NCBI GenBank assembly: GCA_022824315.1
Contig: JAJEAC010000156.1
Span: 1 to 64,000, forward strand
Direction: 5' to 3'
Source: Silicimonas sp.
GTDB taxonomy: Bacteria > Pseudomonadota > Alphaproteobacteria > Rhodobacterales > Rhodobacteraceae
DNA: 64,000 nucleotides
Position numbers and translations under genes: made by a program. A model generated the notes under the pieces. It was not told where the DNA came from. It did no database searches and worked only from the letters and a program-made list of their open reading frames with translations. Below, piece by piece: positions 35,504 to 45,009 of this stretch (position 1 is its first letter; the number at the start of each line of letters is the position of its first letter).

Positions 35504-35857
35504 GTTGTGAGAGAGGCGCCGCCGCACCGGTTTTGGGGTGGTGCCGAGAACTTTGGTTCGGTGAGCGACTTGGGCTAGAAGGCTTGGCGCGGCCCCCGCG
35601 TCATCGTGACCGCAGACTTGCAGCGAATCATCTGGGATCGCACCCAAGAACAGTGTCGGATCCTACCATGATTCAACGCACTGCCCGCGGAAGTGTCGTT
35701 TTTTGGTGAATTGGATGTCGGAATCGGTTTATCTGTTGCCGCAGACGCCCGTTGACCATATGCAGGGTACGTGTCGAAGATGGCACGGATTGTGGCTGCA
35801 ATGACGTGAATGGGCACTGACCGAAACCAAGAACCAAAAACTGGGAGAACCGACAAC

Positions 35858-37507
35858 ATGACAACGAAGAGAATCCACCCTGCCGCGCTCATGCATGCGG
35901 AAGAATATCGCGAAGGCAAGATCAGCCGCCGCGAATTTCTGACCCGCGCGACGGCTCTGGGTGTTGCCACCTCGGCAGCATACGGGCTGATCGGAGCAAG
36001 CACCCCTGTCCAGGCCAGTTCGCACGCAAAGATGGGTGGCACGATGCGCATCCAGATGGAGGTGCGTGCGCTGAAGGAGCCGCGCGTCTACGACTGGAGC
36101 CAGATCGCGAACTACACCCGCGGCACCCTGGAATACCTGGTCGAATACAACAATGACGGGTCGTTCAAGCCGATTCTGCTCGAAAGCTGGGAGGCGAACG
36201 ACGATGCGACGCAGTTCACGCTGCATGTCCGCCCGGGCGTCAAGTGGAACAACGGCGACGACTTCACGGCGGAAGACGTGGCCCGCAACATCATCGGGTG
36301 GGCGGACAAGTCCGTCGAGGGTAACTCGATGGCCGGGCGCTTCGGCGTCTTGATCGATCCGGCGACCGAGAAAGCCATCGAGGGTTCGGTCGAAGTCGTG
36401 GACAACCTCACCGTTCGCCTGAACCTGCCAAGGCCCGACATCACCGTCATTCCGGGCATGGCGGACTATCCCGCCGCCATCATCCACTCGTCGTTCAATG
36501 CCGACGACGCCATGAATGCCGTTGGCACCGGGCCCTACCTCATGACGGAGCTCGAGGTCGGCGTAAAGGGCGCGATCACGCGCAACGAAAATCATCAGTG
36601 GTGGGGTGAGGCAGTGTTCGGCAAGCCGGCGCTGGACCGCATCGAGTACATCGATTTCGGCACTGATCCGGCCGCCTGGCTGGCCGCACTAGAGGCTGAC
36701 GAGGTGGACTTCCTCTACGAGTCGGTCGGCGAATTCATCGACGTGATGGACGACCTCGGCTTTGAAAAGTCCGAGGTGGTTACGGCGGCGACGATCGTCA
36801 TCCGTCCGAACCAGCTGGCCGAAATCGACGGCGAGAAGCCTTATGCCGACGTTCGCGTCCGCAGGGCGCTGCAGCTTGCCGTGGACAACGCGGTCTGTCT
36901 CGAGCTTGGCTATGGCGACCGCGGCGTTCAGGCCGAAAACCATCACGTCGCGCCGGTTCATCCGGAATACGCGGAACTGCCGCCGATCGAGCGAGATGTC
37001 GATCAGGCCCGCGCACTCATGGAAGATGCGGGCATGATGGACTATGAACATGAACTCGTGTCGATCGATGACGACTGGCGGAAGAACACGACCGACTCCG
37101 TCGCCGCCCAGCTTCGCGACGCGGGCTTCAACATCAAGCGCACGATCCTGCCGGGTTCGACCTTCTGGAACGACTGGGCCAAGTATCCGTTCAGCTCGAC
37201 CAACTGGAACCACCGGCCACTGGGCGTGCAGGTCCTCGCCTTGGCGTATCGTTCGGGCGAGGCCTGGAACGAGTTCGGTTGGGCGAATCCTGAATTCGAC
37301 GCGCTGCTGACCGAGGCACAGGCGTTGGCCGACGTCGAAAAGCGTCGCGCCGTCATGGCCAAGGTCCAGAAGCTCATCCAGGACGAAGGCGTGACCGTTC
37401 AGCCATACTGGCGGTCGGTCTATCGACATGGAAAGCCCGGACTTGTGGGCGCCGGCATGCACATCACCTTCGAGATTCATCCTTACAAGCTGGGTTTCGC
37501 AGCCTGA
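35858..37507 (+). CDS. Peptide/solute-binding protein of ABC transporter, Tat-exported
   Basis: Binding protein of 549 aa (SBP family 5). The start at 35858 follows GGGAGA. A twin-arginine signal [17 protein letters not shown] leads to [13 protein letters not shown]. Core segments include [20 protein letters not shown] and a final [11 protein letters not shown]. It is a distant paralogue of the protein encoded at 33266-34873, with the same type of signal. The substrate is not evident. First gene of the rightward operon; a very strong hairpin follows its stop. Confidence 0.93.
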   Translation: MTTKRIHPAALMHAEEYREGKISRREFLTRATALGVATSAAYGLIGASTPVQASSHAKMGGTMRIQMEVRALKEPRVYDWSQIANYTRGTLEYLVEYNNDGSFKPILLESWEANDDATQFTLHVRPGVKWNNGDDFTAEDVARNIIGWADKSVEGNSMAGRFGVLIDPATEKAIEGSVEVVDNLTVRLNLPRPDITVIPGMADYPAAIIHSSFNADDAMNAVGTGPYLMTELEVGVKGAITRNENHQWWGEAVFGKPALDRIEYIDFGTDPAAWLAALEADEVDFLYESVGEFIDVMDDLGFEKSEVVTAATIVIRPNQLAEIDGEKPYADVRVRRALQLAVDNAVCLELGYGDRGVQAENHHVAPVHPEYAELPPIERDVDQARALMEDAGMMDYEHELVSIDDDWRKNTTDSVAAQLRDAGFNIKRTILPGSTFWNDWAKYPFSSTNWNHRPLGVQVLALAYRSGEAWNEFGWANPEFDALLTEAQALADVEKRRAVMAKVQKLIQDEGVTVQPYWRSVYRHGKPGLVGAGMHITFEIHPYKLGFAA

Positions 37508-37517
37508 CGACATCATG

Positions 37518-37545
37518 CCGGGGGCGCCCAAACGGGCGCCCCCGG
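37518..37545 (+). terminator. GC-rich hairpin after the rightward binding-protein gene
   Basis: A perfect 12-bp stem (CCGGGGGCGCCC with GGGCGCCCCCGG) and AAAC loop begin 10 nt after the stop codon. There is no T-run. This is the strongest hairpin in the window and probably limits read-through to the permeases or protects the upstream mRNA. Confidence 0.75.
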
Positions 37546-37624
37546 GGCTTCATCTCCGGTTCGGCAGGCACGGAATCGGGGAGGCAGGGCAACTTGATCA
37601 CGCGCCAGAAGACAGGGAGTTCTC

Positions 37625-38671
37625 ATGGGAATTTTCATATTGCGCCGCGTTGGCGTCATGATTCTGACAGCGTTGTGCCTTACATTTGTCGTATTTTATC
37701 TGACCAATCTCTATCCGGCCCTGGAAAAGCTGGCAAAAACGCAGGGCAACCAGCGGATGTCCGACGAAGCCGTGCTCTCGTATCTCGAAAGGAACGGCCA
37801 CTTGCAGCCCCTGCTGGTGAAGTACGGGCAATGGCTTGGCGTTGTTCCCGGATACGTGCACGAGAATCCGGAAACCGGAGCCGTCACGGCCCGATGCGCG
37901 ACGCGGGGCATGGATCCTGCGGAAGCGCCCCGCTTCTGCGGGCTGCTGCAAGGCGACTGGGGCTTCTCGACGGTCTTCAAGGACGATGTCAGCGCCATCA
38001 TCGCTATCCGGCTCGGCCTCACCGGAAAGCTGATGTTCTGGGTATTGGTGGTCATGGTGCCTTCGGCGCTCATCGTCGGCGTCTTGGCCGGCATGCGCGA
38101 GGGGTCCCGCCTCGACAGGTCGCTGTCGACATTCTCCATCGCGTCGACGGCCACGCCCGAATACGTCTCGGGCGTCATTCTCATCACGCTGCTCGCCTCG
38201 TCGGCCGGCTGGAAGATCTTCAAGGGCACCGCCACCAGCGCGGCGGATAACGCGACGCTCGAGAACTTTCTCCTGCCCGTCCTGACAATCTCGCTTTACG
38301 GCGTGGGGTACATCGCCAGAATGACGCGGGCCTCGATGACCGAAGTCATGACCGCCCAGTACATTCGCACCGCACGGCTAAAGGGCGTCAGCTTTCGAAA
38401 CGTTGTCCTGAAGCACGCTCTCAGAAACGCGCTCATTGCGCCGTTCACGGTCATCATGCTCCAGTTCCCGTGGCTCCTGAACGGCGTCGTGATCGTCGAG
38501 ACCCTTTTCAATTACAAGGGCTTCGGCTGGGTGCTGGTACAGGCGGCGGGGAACAACGACATCTCGCTTCTGCTCGCCTGTTCCGTGGTGGCCGTTGTCG
38601 TCGTGCTGGTCACGCAGCTCATATCCGACATCGGGTACGTGTTCCTGAACCCCCGCATTCAGCTCTCGTAG
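37625..38671 (+). CDS. Peptide-type ABC transporter permease (DppB-like)
   Basis: Membrane protein of 348 aa. The N-terminus RRVGVMILTALCLTFVVFYLTN is followed by a larger than usual periplasmic loop with several cysteines. The coupling loop AQYIRTARLKGVSFRNVVLKH and the end VVIVETLFNYKGFGWVLVQA identify the DppB family. AGGGAG lies upstream of ATG 37625. It partners the next permease, 13 bp downstream. Confidence 0.93.
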   Translation: MGIFILRRVGVMILTALCLTFVVFYLTNLYPALEKLAKTQGNQRMSDEAVLSYLERNGHLQPLLVKYGQWLGVVPGYVHENPETGAVTARCATRGMDPAEAPRFCGLLQGDWGFSTVFKDDVSAIIAIRLGLTGKLMFWVLVVMVPSALIVGVLAGMREGSRLDRSLSTFSIASTATPEYVSGVILITLLASSAGWKIFKGTATSAADNATLENFLLPVLTISLYGVGYIARMTRASMTEVMTAQYIRTARLKGVSFRNVVLKHALRNALIAPFTVIMLQFPWLLNGVVIVETLFNYKGFGWVLVQAAGNNDISLLLACSVVAVVVVLVTQLISDIGYVFLNPRIQLS

Positions 38672-38684
38672 GAGGAGAGGAGTC

Positions 38685-40097
38685 ATGGATCCCTTGACAT
38701 GGACCGGCAGCCTCTCCGTCCTCGATCCGATTTTCCTGCTTGCCTGGATCGCGCTCGGAATTGCCGTCGTGGCACAGATCGTGACGACCTTCCTCGCTGC
38801 GGAAGACATCGTCGAGCATGAGGTCAGCGCCACCACCCGGAAACTGGCGGATTACGCGGTTCTTGGCGTCAAGATCGTCGCCGGACTGATCCTGTTGCTG
38901 ATTCTCCTCTATGTCGTTGGCGGCATCCTGATGCCGACCCTGGAGGCGAAGGGCATCGTCGGCACTGTCTCGACCCGTCTCCTGCCGGTCTGGATTGCCC
39001 TTTTGGCGACGTTCGCGGCGTCGATCGTCTTCAAGCGGCGTCTCGGGCTCTACGGCAAGCTGTTCGACAGCATGGTCGGCATGATCGGATTCGCGATCGT
39101 CATGTTCTGGGTTTTCACGGCCATCTTCGGGGCGATGGACCTGATCGTGACGCACGACCCGCTCGCCCAGGTTTCGGGCATGAAGAACAAGGTGCCGGGG
39201 ACGGCGCTCCCGGACGTGGAAGGTGCGTATCCCTATTATCTCCTGGGCGGCGACAACCTGGCTCGGGATGTCTTCAGCCGTGTGGTCAAGGGAGCTTGGG
39301 AGGTCGTGAAGGTCGCGCCGTTCGCGACGCTTTTCGCGTTCATGGTGGGGATCACGCTGGGTCTTCCGGCCGCCTATTTCGGCGGGCGGCTCGACACGAT
39401 CCTGAGCTTCGTCTCCAACCTGATCCTGGCCTTCCCGGTGATCCTTCTCTTCTACCTCCTGGTCACGCCGGAAATCGTGCAAACCGGAATTCCCGTCTAC
39501 ATGGCGGCAGTGCTCTTCATCTTCCCGATCATTTTCCTGGTGATCCTGATCAACTCGCGTTTCCATGTGCAGCCCGTGAAGAGGACGGTGTACCTGGCGA
39601 TCACGCTGGTGCTCGGCCTCTGGATCTATTCCGGGGTCGCGTGGAACGCGGATCCGCTGGGCCTGATCGAGTTCCCGCCCAATCTTCTGGTGGTCTTCGT
39701 CAGCGTTGTCTTCGTCAATTCGCCCACCGTTTTCCGGATCGTGAGGGGCATCGCGCTCGACATCAAGACGCGCGACTACGTCGCGGCCGGCCAGACGCGC
39801 GGGGAAAGCCCCTGGTACATCATGCTTTGGGAGATCCTGCCGAATGCACGCGGTCCGCTCATCGTCGATTTCTGCCTGAGGATCGGCTATACGACCATTC
39901 TTCTCGGAACCCTGGGCTTCTTCGGCCTCGGTCTCAGCCCGGAGAGCCCTGACTGGGGATCGACGATCAATGACGGACGGAAGCTGCTTTCGATCTTTCC
40001 CCATCCCGCCCTGGCTCCCGCCTTCTCGTTGATGAGCCTCGTCCTGGGCCTGAACCTGCTGGCAGACGGGCTTCGGGAAGAAAGCCTGAGGGACTGA
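38685..40097 (+). CDS. Peptide-type ABC transporter permease (DppC-like) with long N-terminal extension
   Basis: Membrane protein of 470 aa, about 150 longer than ordinary DppC. The extension holds three to four extra helices (around residues 10-35, 60-85, 95-115 and 130-150). The core has GGDNLARDVFSRVVKGAWE, the coupling loop KTRDYVAAGQTRGESPWYIM, and GTLGFFGLGLSPESPDWG near the end. A very strong GGAGGAGAGGAG ribosome binding site precedes the ATG. Role of the extension is unknown. Confidence 0.92.
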   Translation: MDPLTWTGSLSVLDPIFLLAWIALGIAVVAQIVTTFLAAEDIVEHEVSATTRKLADYAVLGVKIVAGLILLLILLYVVGGILMPTLEAKGIVGTVSTRLLPVWIALLATFAASIVFKRRLGLYGKLFDSMVGMIGFAIVMFWVFTAIFGAMDLIVTHDPLAQVSGMKNKVPGTALPDVEGAYPYYLLGGDNLARDVFSRVVKGAWEVVKVAPFATLFAFMVGITLGLPAAYFGGRLDTILSFVSNLILAFPVILLFYLLVTPEIVQTGIPVYMAAVLFIFPIIFLVILINSRFHVQPVKRTVYLAITLVLGLWIYSGVAWNADPLGLIEFPPNLLVVFVSVVFVNSPTVFRIVRGIALDIKTRDYVAAGQTRGESPWYIMLWEILPNARGPLIVDFCLRIGYTTILLGTLGFFGLGLSPESPDWGSTINDGRKLLSIFPHPALAPAFSLMSLVLGLNLLADGLREESLRD

Positions 40098-40221
40098 TGA
40101 TGAGCGAGGCAGCGTCCGAGGCCGATCCGGTGGCGAACTCCGGCACGCCTGGAATCAAGCACCGCTTCACTTTCGGGGCGCGCGTCGCCTGCCGCGCTTT
40201 CCTCATGACATGGAGGGCACC

Positions 40222-42306
40222 ATGAACAATCCGGACCACGACGGCCCGATCCTCGAAATCGAAAGCCTCTCGATAAGCTTTTTCACGCGGCTTCGGGAGA
40301 TTCCGGCGGTGATGGACTTTTCCTGCACAGTGGAGCCGGGCGAGGCGATGGGGCTGGTGGGGGAATCCGGTTGCGGAAAGTCCACCGTCGCGCTCGGAGT
40401 CATGCAGGATCTGGGCGTCAACGGACGCATTGTCGGCGGCTCGATCAAGTTCAAGGGCCGGAACCTGAACGACATGGGCCAGGAAGAGTTGCGCGACATT
40501 CGCGGATCCGAAATCGCCATGATCTACCAGGAGCCCATGGCGTCGCTGAATCCGGCGATGAAGATCGGCAAGCAGCTCATGGAAGTGCCCATGATCCATG
40601 AGAGCGTGAACGAGTCGGAAGCGCGCAAGCGTGCGCTTGAGGTCGTGGAGGATGTCCGGCTGCCGGATCCCGAGCGAATACTCGCGTCCTTTCCTCACCA
40701 GCTTTCGGGTGGTCAGCAGCAGCGCATCGTGATCGCCATGGCGCTGATGTCGAAACCGTCCCTGCTGATCCTCGACGAGCCCACGACGGCGCTCGACGTG
40801 ACGGTCGAGGCTGCCGTGGTCGAACTCGTGAAGGACCTTGGCAAGAAGTACGGCACGTCGATGCTGTTCATCAGTCACAACCTCGGGCTGGTCCTCGAGA
40901 CCTGTGACCGGATCTGCGTGATGTACTCCGGGGAGGCGGTCGAGACCGGCTCGATCAAGGATGTCTTCGACAAGATGCGCCATCCCTATACCCAGGCACT
41001 GTTCAGGTCCATTCCGCTGCCCGGCGCCGACAAGAACATGCGGCCGCTCGTAGCGATCCCGGGCAACTTTCCGTTGCCGCATGAGCGCCCGCCCGGCTGC
41101 AATTTCGGCCCGCGGTGCGACTACTTCGAGGCTGGGCGATGCGATGCGGGCGAGATCCGGATGGGCGATGTCGAGGGTGAAGATCGCCACGGGTCGCGCT
41201 GCCTGAAGTTCAGCGAGATCGACTGGGATGCGCCCGTGAAATCGAACCGGACATTCGAAAGGTCGGAGCAGGGCCCCGTCGTGCTCGAGATGCAGCAGCT
41301 CAAGAAGTTCTACGAGGTGGCGGCGAACGCGCTGTTTGGCGGCAGGGACAAGAAGGTTGTCAAGGCGAACGAGACCCTGACCTTCGCCGCACACGAATCC
41401 GAGACGCTGGCCATCGTCGGAGAGTCGGGTTGCGGCAAGTCCACCTTCGCCAAGGTGCTGATGGGCCTTGAGACGGCCACATCGGGCCGAATCCTTCTCG
41501 ACAACGAGGAGATTCAGGAAGTGCCGATCGAGGCGCGGGATTCGAAGACGGTCTCCAGCGTCCAGATGGTGTTCCAGAATCCCTTTGACACGCTCAACCC
41601 TTCGATGGCTGTCGGCCGCCAGATCATCCGTGCGCTTGAAGTCTTCGGCGTTGGCGATTCGGAGGAGGAACGCCATGAGCGCATGCTGGAGCTTCTCGAC
41701 CTGGTGAAGCTTCCCCGGGAATTTGCCGAGCGCATGCCGCGCCAGTTGTCAGGGGGACAGAAGCAGCGTGTCGGCATCGCGCGCGCATTTGCCGGCGGCG
41801 CCCGCATCGTGATCGCGGACGAACCGGTCTCGGCGCTTGACGTCAGTGTACAGGCGGCCGTCACGGACCTGCTGATGGAGATCCAGCGGAAGGAAAAGAC
41901 GACGTTGCTCTTCATCAGCCACGATCTTTCCATTGTCCGGTATCTCGCGGACAGGGTCTTGGTCATGTACCTCGGTCATGTTGTCGAGATCGGCGAAACG
42001 GATCAGGTCTTCTCGCCGCCCTATCACCCCTATACCGAAGCCTTGCTTTCGGCCGTTCCGATTGCGGATACAAGCGTCGAAAAGCAGCACATCGTCCTCG
42101 AAGGTGACATTCCGTCAGCACTGAATCCGCCGTCCGGATGCCCTTTCCAGACGCGATGCCGATGGAAGCACGAGGTCAAGGACGGGCTCTGCGACCGCGA
42201 GGTGCCACCGATGCGGACCCTGACGGACGGCCACGAGATCAAGTGCCACCTGCCCGAAGACAAGCTGAACACGATGGATCCCGTGATCAAGATTGCGGCG
42301 GAGTAG
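40222..42306 (+). CDS. Dipeptide/oligopeptide-type ABC transporter, fused double ATPase
   Basis: Protein of 694 aa with two complete ATPase halves. Half 1 has GESGCGKST, LSGGQQQRIVIAMAL and LDEPTTALD. Half 2 has [25 protein letters not shown] and ADEPVSALD. Each half is followed by an oligopeptide-transporter C-terminal segment with cysteines (GCNFGPRCDYFEAGRCD, and CPFQTRCRWKHEVKDGLCD), a region that binds an iron-sulfur cluster in some DppD proteins. The start at 40222 has GGAGGGC upstream. Last gene of the rightward operon. Confidence 0.93.
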   Translation: MNNPDHDGPILEIESLSISFFTRLREIPAVMDFSCTVEPGEAMGLVGESGCGKSTVALGVMQDLGVNGRIVGGSIKFKGRNLNDMGQEELRDIRGSEIAMIYQEPMASLNPAMKIGKQLMEVPMIHESVNESEARKRALEVVEDVRLPDPERILASFPHQLSGGQQQRIVIAMALMSKPSLLILDEPTTALDVTVEAAVVELVKDLGKKYGTSMLFISHNLGLVLETCDRICVMYSGEAVETGSIKDVFDKMRHPYTQALFRSIPLPGADKNMRPLVAIPGNFPLPHERPPGCNFGPRCDYFEAGRCDAGEIRMGDVEGEDRHGSRCLKFSEIDWDAPVKSNRTFERSEQGPVVLEMQQLKKFYEVAANALFGGRDKKVVKANETLTFAAHESETLAIVGESGCGKSTFAKVLMGLETATSGRILLDNEEIQEVPIEARDSKTVSSVQMVFQNPFDTLNPSMAVGRQIIRALEVFGVGDSEEERHERMLELLDLVKLPREFAERMPRQLSGGQKQRVGIARAFAGGARIVIADEPVSALDVSVQAAVTDLLMEIQRKEKTTLLFISHDLSIVRYLADRVLVMYLGHVVEIGETDQVFSPPYHPYTEALLSAVPIADTSVEKQHIVLEGDIPSALNPPSGCPFQTRCRWKHEVKDGLCDREVPPMRTLTDGHEIKCHLPEDKLNTMDPVIKIAAE

Positions 42307-42384
42307 CAAGCGCGTTCCATGCACGCAGCCCGACGGTGGCGAGGGCGTCATGCCAGGCGCAACTTTTTTGGCAGGGAGAGGTGA

Positions 42385-43173
42385 ATGGCGTTCACGATCG
42401 CAACCTGGAACATCAATTCCGTTCGGCTCAGGGAAGGGCTTGTCGGCAAGCTCATGAAGAGCGAGCGGCCGGACGTTCTGTGTCTTCAGGAGTGCAAGTC
42501 GCCCGTCGAGAAGATCCCTTTCGACAGCTTCAAGCGTCTTGGCTACACGCACATGGTGGCACGTGGCCAGAAGGGATATAACGGCGTCGCAATCCTCTCA
42601 AAGGGTCCGATGGAAGACGCGGGCGGTCGCGACTGGGCCGGGCTGGGTGACGCGCGTCACGTCGCGGGTCGGCTGGAGAACGGCGTCACGATTCACAACT
42701 TCTACGTTCCGGCCGGAGGCGACGTGCCTGACCGGGAGACGAACGAGAAGTTCGGCCAGAAACTCGATTTCCTGACCGAAATGCGGGATGTGTTCCGCGC
42801 GGAACGGCCCGGGAAGTCGATCCTTGTCGGCGATCTCAACATCGCGCCCCGCGAAGACGATGTCTGGAGCCATAAGCAGCTCCTGAAAGTCGTCAGCCAC
42901 ACGCCTGTCGAAGTGGAACATCTCGACGAAACGCAGGACGCGGGCAAGTGGGTGGACGTGATCAGGCGAGACATCCCGGAAGGGCGCCTGTTCAGCTGGT
43001 GGTCCTACCGTGCGCGGGACTGGGATGCCGCCGACAAGGGACGTCGGCTCGATCACATTTGGGCGACGCCGGACATCGCCGATGCCGGACATTCAAGCAG
43101 GATATTGCGTGCGGCCAGGGGCTGGGACAGGCCAAGCGACCATGCTCCGGTCATTGCAACATTCGACTTGTGA
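42385..43173 (+). CDS. xthA: Exodeoxyribonuclease III
   Basis: Protein of 262 aa of the ExoIII/APE endonuclease-exonuclease-phosphatase family, acting in base-excision repair at abasic sites. Conserved residues sit in IATWNINS, LCLQECKS (metal Glu), the GDLNIAP catalytic Asp/Asn pair and the final SDHAPV His. AGGGAGAGG precedes ATG 42385. The end of the gene abuts a disturbed region holding a transposase remnant, which splits xthA from the thioredoxin-TPR gene it often neighbours. Confidence 0.95.
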   Translation: MAFTIATWNINSVRLREGLVGKLMKSERPDVLCLQECKSPVEKIPFDSFKRLGYTHMVARGQKGYNGVAILSKGPMEDAGGRDWAGLGDARHVAGRLENGVTIHNFYVPAGGDVPDRETNEKFGQKLDFLTEMRDVFRAERPGKSILVGDLNIAPREDDVWSHKQLLKVVSHTPVEVEHLDETQDAGKWVDVIRRDIPEGRLFSWWSYRARDWDAADKGRRLDHIWATPDIADAGHSSRILRAARGWDRPSDHAPVIATFDL

Positions 43174-43711
43174 TTGACGCGGGTCAGCACTGGGCAAGGC
43201 TCGCCGGCCACGGAAATGCGTGGCGGCATTGATGCGTGCACGGTCACGCAGGATGAAATGCGGGAGCAACCGTCGGGCGCGCTTATGGGCGGAGCCGGGA
43301 TTCGCAGGACGGGCCGGCGCCCTTCATGCCGTCATGGAATCGGACCATCCGGTTCGCGAACCGGATTCTTGGCGGTGTTGCCGACAGGATGTCAAGGGCG
43401 GTCGTCGTCATGTCCTGGTGCCGGAGGCCCCGGACGAGCGGTGGCCGCCTTTGCGCAGACAGCAATGCGAGCAGAGGCGCCCAATCGCGTTGGTGTGCCG
43501 GAATTGGAATGGAGCGGCGATTCAGGTCTGCCAGTGACCTGAACGCGCCATGGGCGGCACGGTTGGCGGTTGAGAATGGGGGAATGGCCCTTGGGGTCAG
43601 CCGGATGCTGCTTCAGACGGCGAGGGAGAGAAGTGGCAGGCCGATGAACCGGCGAATTTTGTGCGTGACTGAGCCATCGGCCGGAAAACAGGCGCTCTTT
43701 CGTTCCGCCCG
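43174..43711. other. Non-coding, disturbed interval between xthA and the TnpB remnant
   Basis: About 540 bp with no recognisable gene on either strand. It contains a 20-bp perfect palindrome (43347-43366). Together with the downstream TnpB zinc-ribbon trace, this looks like the scar of an old mobile-element insertion, but element ends cannot be defined. Confidence 0.45.
43347..43366. repeat. 20-bp perfect palindrome
   Basis: ATCCGGTTCGCGAACCGGAT reads the same on both strands with no loop. It lies ~180 bp after xthA and ~350 bp before the TnpB remnant. It could be a protein-binding site or part of a decayed insertion element. Confidence 0.75.
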
Positions 43712-43873
43712 TGCATGATGTGCGGGCGGGCGCCGGGCGCGCTCTGCAACTGACCGGCAAGGATGAAAGCGCCGGCGGGGATGTGGCAGAGTGTCTGCGA
43801 ATTTGCTTGCGGCGGCTGCGGCCTGATGACGGATCGCGATGTCAACGCGGCACGGAACATTCTCCATCGCCTT
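43712..43873 (+). pseudogene. Remnant of a TnpB (IS200/IS605 OrfB) zinc-ribbon domain
   Basis: One frame reads CMMC, then after an in-frame TGA at 43751, ACGGCG and DRDVNAARNIL. Two CxxC pairs ending in D-x-N-A-A-R-N-I are the C-terminal zinc ribbon and last RuvC residues of TnpB, the RNA-guided nuclease of IS200/IS605 elements. The stop codon, a widened spacing between the Cys pairs and the absence of upstream RuvC domains show decay. No TnpA and no element ends were found. The remnant interrupts the xthA-thioredoxin gene order. Confidence 0.7.
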
Positions 43874-44087
43874 GTGGCGGTGGCCGGGCGGGCCATCGGC
43901 TCCAAGGTCGTCCCGGTGCGTCCGAGAGTGTTCTTGAAGACTATCGCGCCGGTTTGCCGGACGAGGACGCGGAACGGTATACGGCTGAAGGTTTTCAGTC
44001 ATGTACATAAGCCCCATCACACACCCCTTGGTTATTCGTCGCATGATCGCATATATGACATGCGGCGGCACCAATTTGGGGAAGAAC

Positions 44088-45002
44088 ATGCTAGAGCTCA
44101 ACGAGGCGGGAACCGAGCCATCCGCCGACCTGATCAAGGACAGCACCGAAGCCACGTTCATTGCGGACGTGGTCGAGGCAAGCCAGAATGTGCCGGTCAT
44201 CGTGGATTTCTGGGCGCCTTGGTGCGGCCCATGCAAGCAGTTGACCCCGGAACTCGAAGGCGCGGTCAGGAATGCCCGTGGGGCCGTAAGGCTGGTGAAG
44301 GTCAATCTCGACGAGAACCAGGCCATAGCGGCGCAGTTGCGCGTCCAGTCGATCCCGATGGTGTATGCGTTCTGGAAAGGCCAGCCGATTGACGCCTTTC
44401 AGGGTGCGCTTCCGGCCTCGCAGGTGAAGGCCTTCATTGATCGTGTGATCAAGGCCGCCGGAGGAGAGAATGGCGACAGCCTGTCGGATGCGGTGCGTTC
44501 GGCCGAAGAGATGCTGCAGGAAGGTGCGGTCGCGGATGCCGCGCAGGTATTTGCCGCGGTTCTCAAGGAAGACGCCTCGAATGCCGTCGCGTATGCCGGA
44601 CTCGTGAAGAGCTACCTGGCTCTCGACCAGATCGAGCAGGCCGAGCGGCTGCTTTCGAATGCACCGGAGGACCTGGCCGGGGCACCCGAGATCCACGCCG
44701 TGAACGCGCAATTGCAACTTGCTCTCCAAGCGGCCGATGCAGGACCCGTTGGCGAGCTGAGGATGGCGGTCGAAGCCAGTCCGGACGATCATCAGGCACG
44801 ACTTGATCTCGCGCAGGCCCTCTACGCATCGGGCAACGCCGCAGAGGCGATCGAAACGCTTCTTGAACTCTATCGTCGCGACGCGGAATGGAACGACGGT
44901 GCGGCAAAGGCGCAGCTCTTCACGATATTCGACGCGCTCAAGCCCGATGATCCCCTCGTGCTCAACGGGCGCCGCAAGCTGTCTTCCATGATCTTTGCCT
45001 GA
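44088..45002 (+). CDS. Thioredoxin-fold TPR protein (YbbN/CnoX-like)
   Basis: Protein of 304 aa. Residues ~25-125 form a thioredoxin domain with FWAPWCGPCK (Cys46 and Cys49). The rest is helical TPR-like repeats (for example the stretch with AAQVFAAVLKEDASNAVAYA). The family acts as a redox-linked holdase chaperone or co-chaperone. Unlike E. coli CnoX, the full CGPC motif is kept, so oxidoreductase activity is possible. The start at 44088 has GGGGAAG upstream; the longer frame from 44001 is unlikely. It overlaps or abuts the LON-domain gene. Confidence 0.92.
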   Translation: MLELNEAGTEPSADLIKDSTEATFIADVVEASQNVPVIVDFWAPWCGPCKQLTPELEGAVRNARGAVRLVKVNLDENQAIAAQLRVQSIPMVYAFWKGQPIDAFQGALPASQVKAFIDRVIKAAGGENGDSLSDAVRSAEEMLQEGAVADAAQVFAAVLKEDASNAVAYAGLVKSYLALDQIEQAERLLSNAPEDLAGAPEIHAVNAQLQLALQAADAGPVGELRMAVEASPDDHQARLDLAQALYASGNAAEAIETLLELYRRDAEWNDGAAKAQLFTIFDALKPDDPLVLNGRRKLSSMIFA

Positions 45003-45009
45003 GCCTGAG

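Larger units (their letters stand above)
34874..35857. other. Long non-coding region between two divergent transport operons
   Basis: This 984-bp stretch has no believable gene. Frames present are arginine/alanine-rich and lack motifs. It should hold both operon promoters. Visible structure: a 13-bp dyad at 34986-34998, a 7-bp perfect stem with TT loop at 35169-35184, and a 14-bp tandem repeat at 35476-35503. A TTGACC at 35751 could be a -35 element for the rightward operon. Confidence 0.5.

Noticed and set aside
35062-35709. 215-codon plus-strand frame between the transport operons
   Set aside because: Arg/Ala/Pro-rich, no domain features, covers repeat structures; typical of random open frames in GC-rich DNA.
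40371-40601. Short frame overlapping the ATPase gene in another phase
   Set aside because: The ATPase reading shows Walker A and coupling motifs through the same bases.
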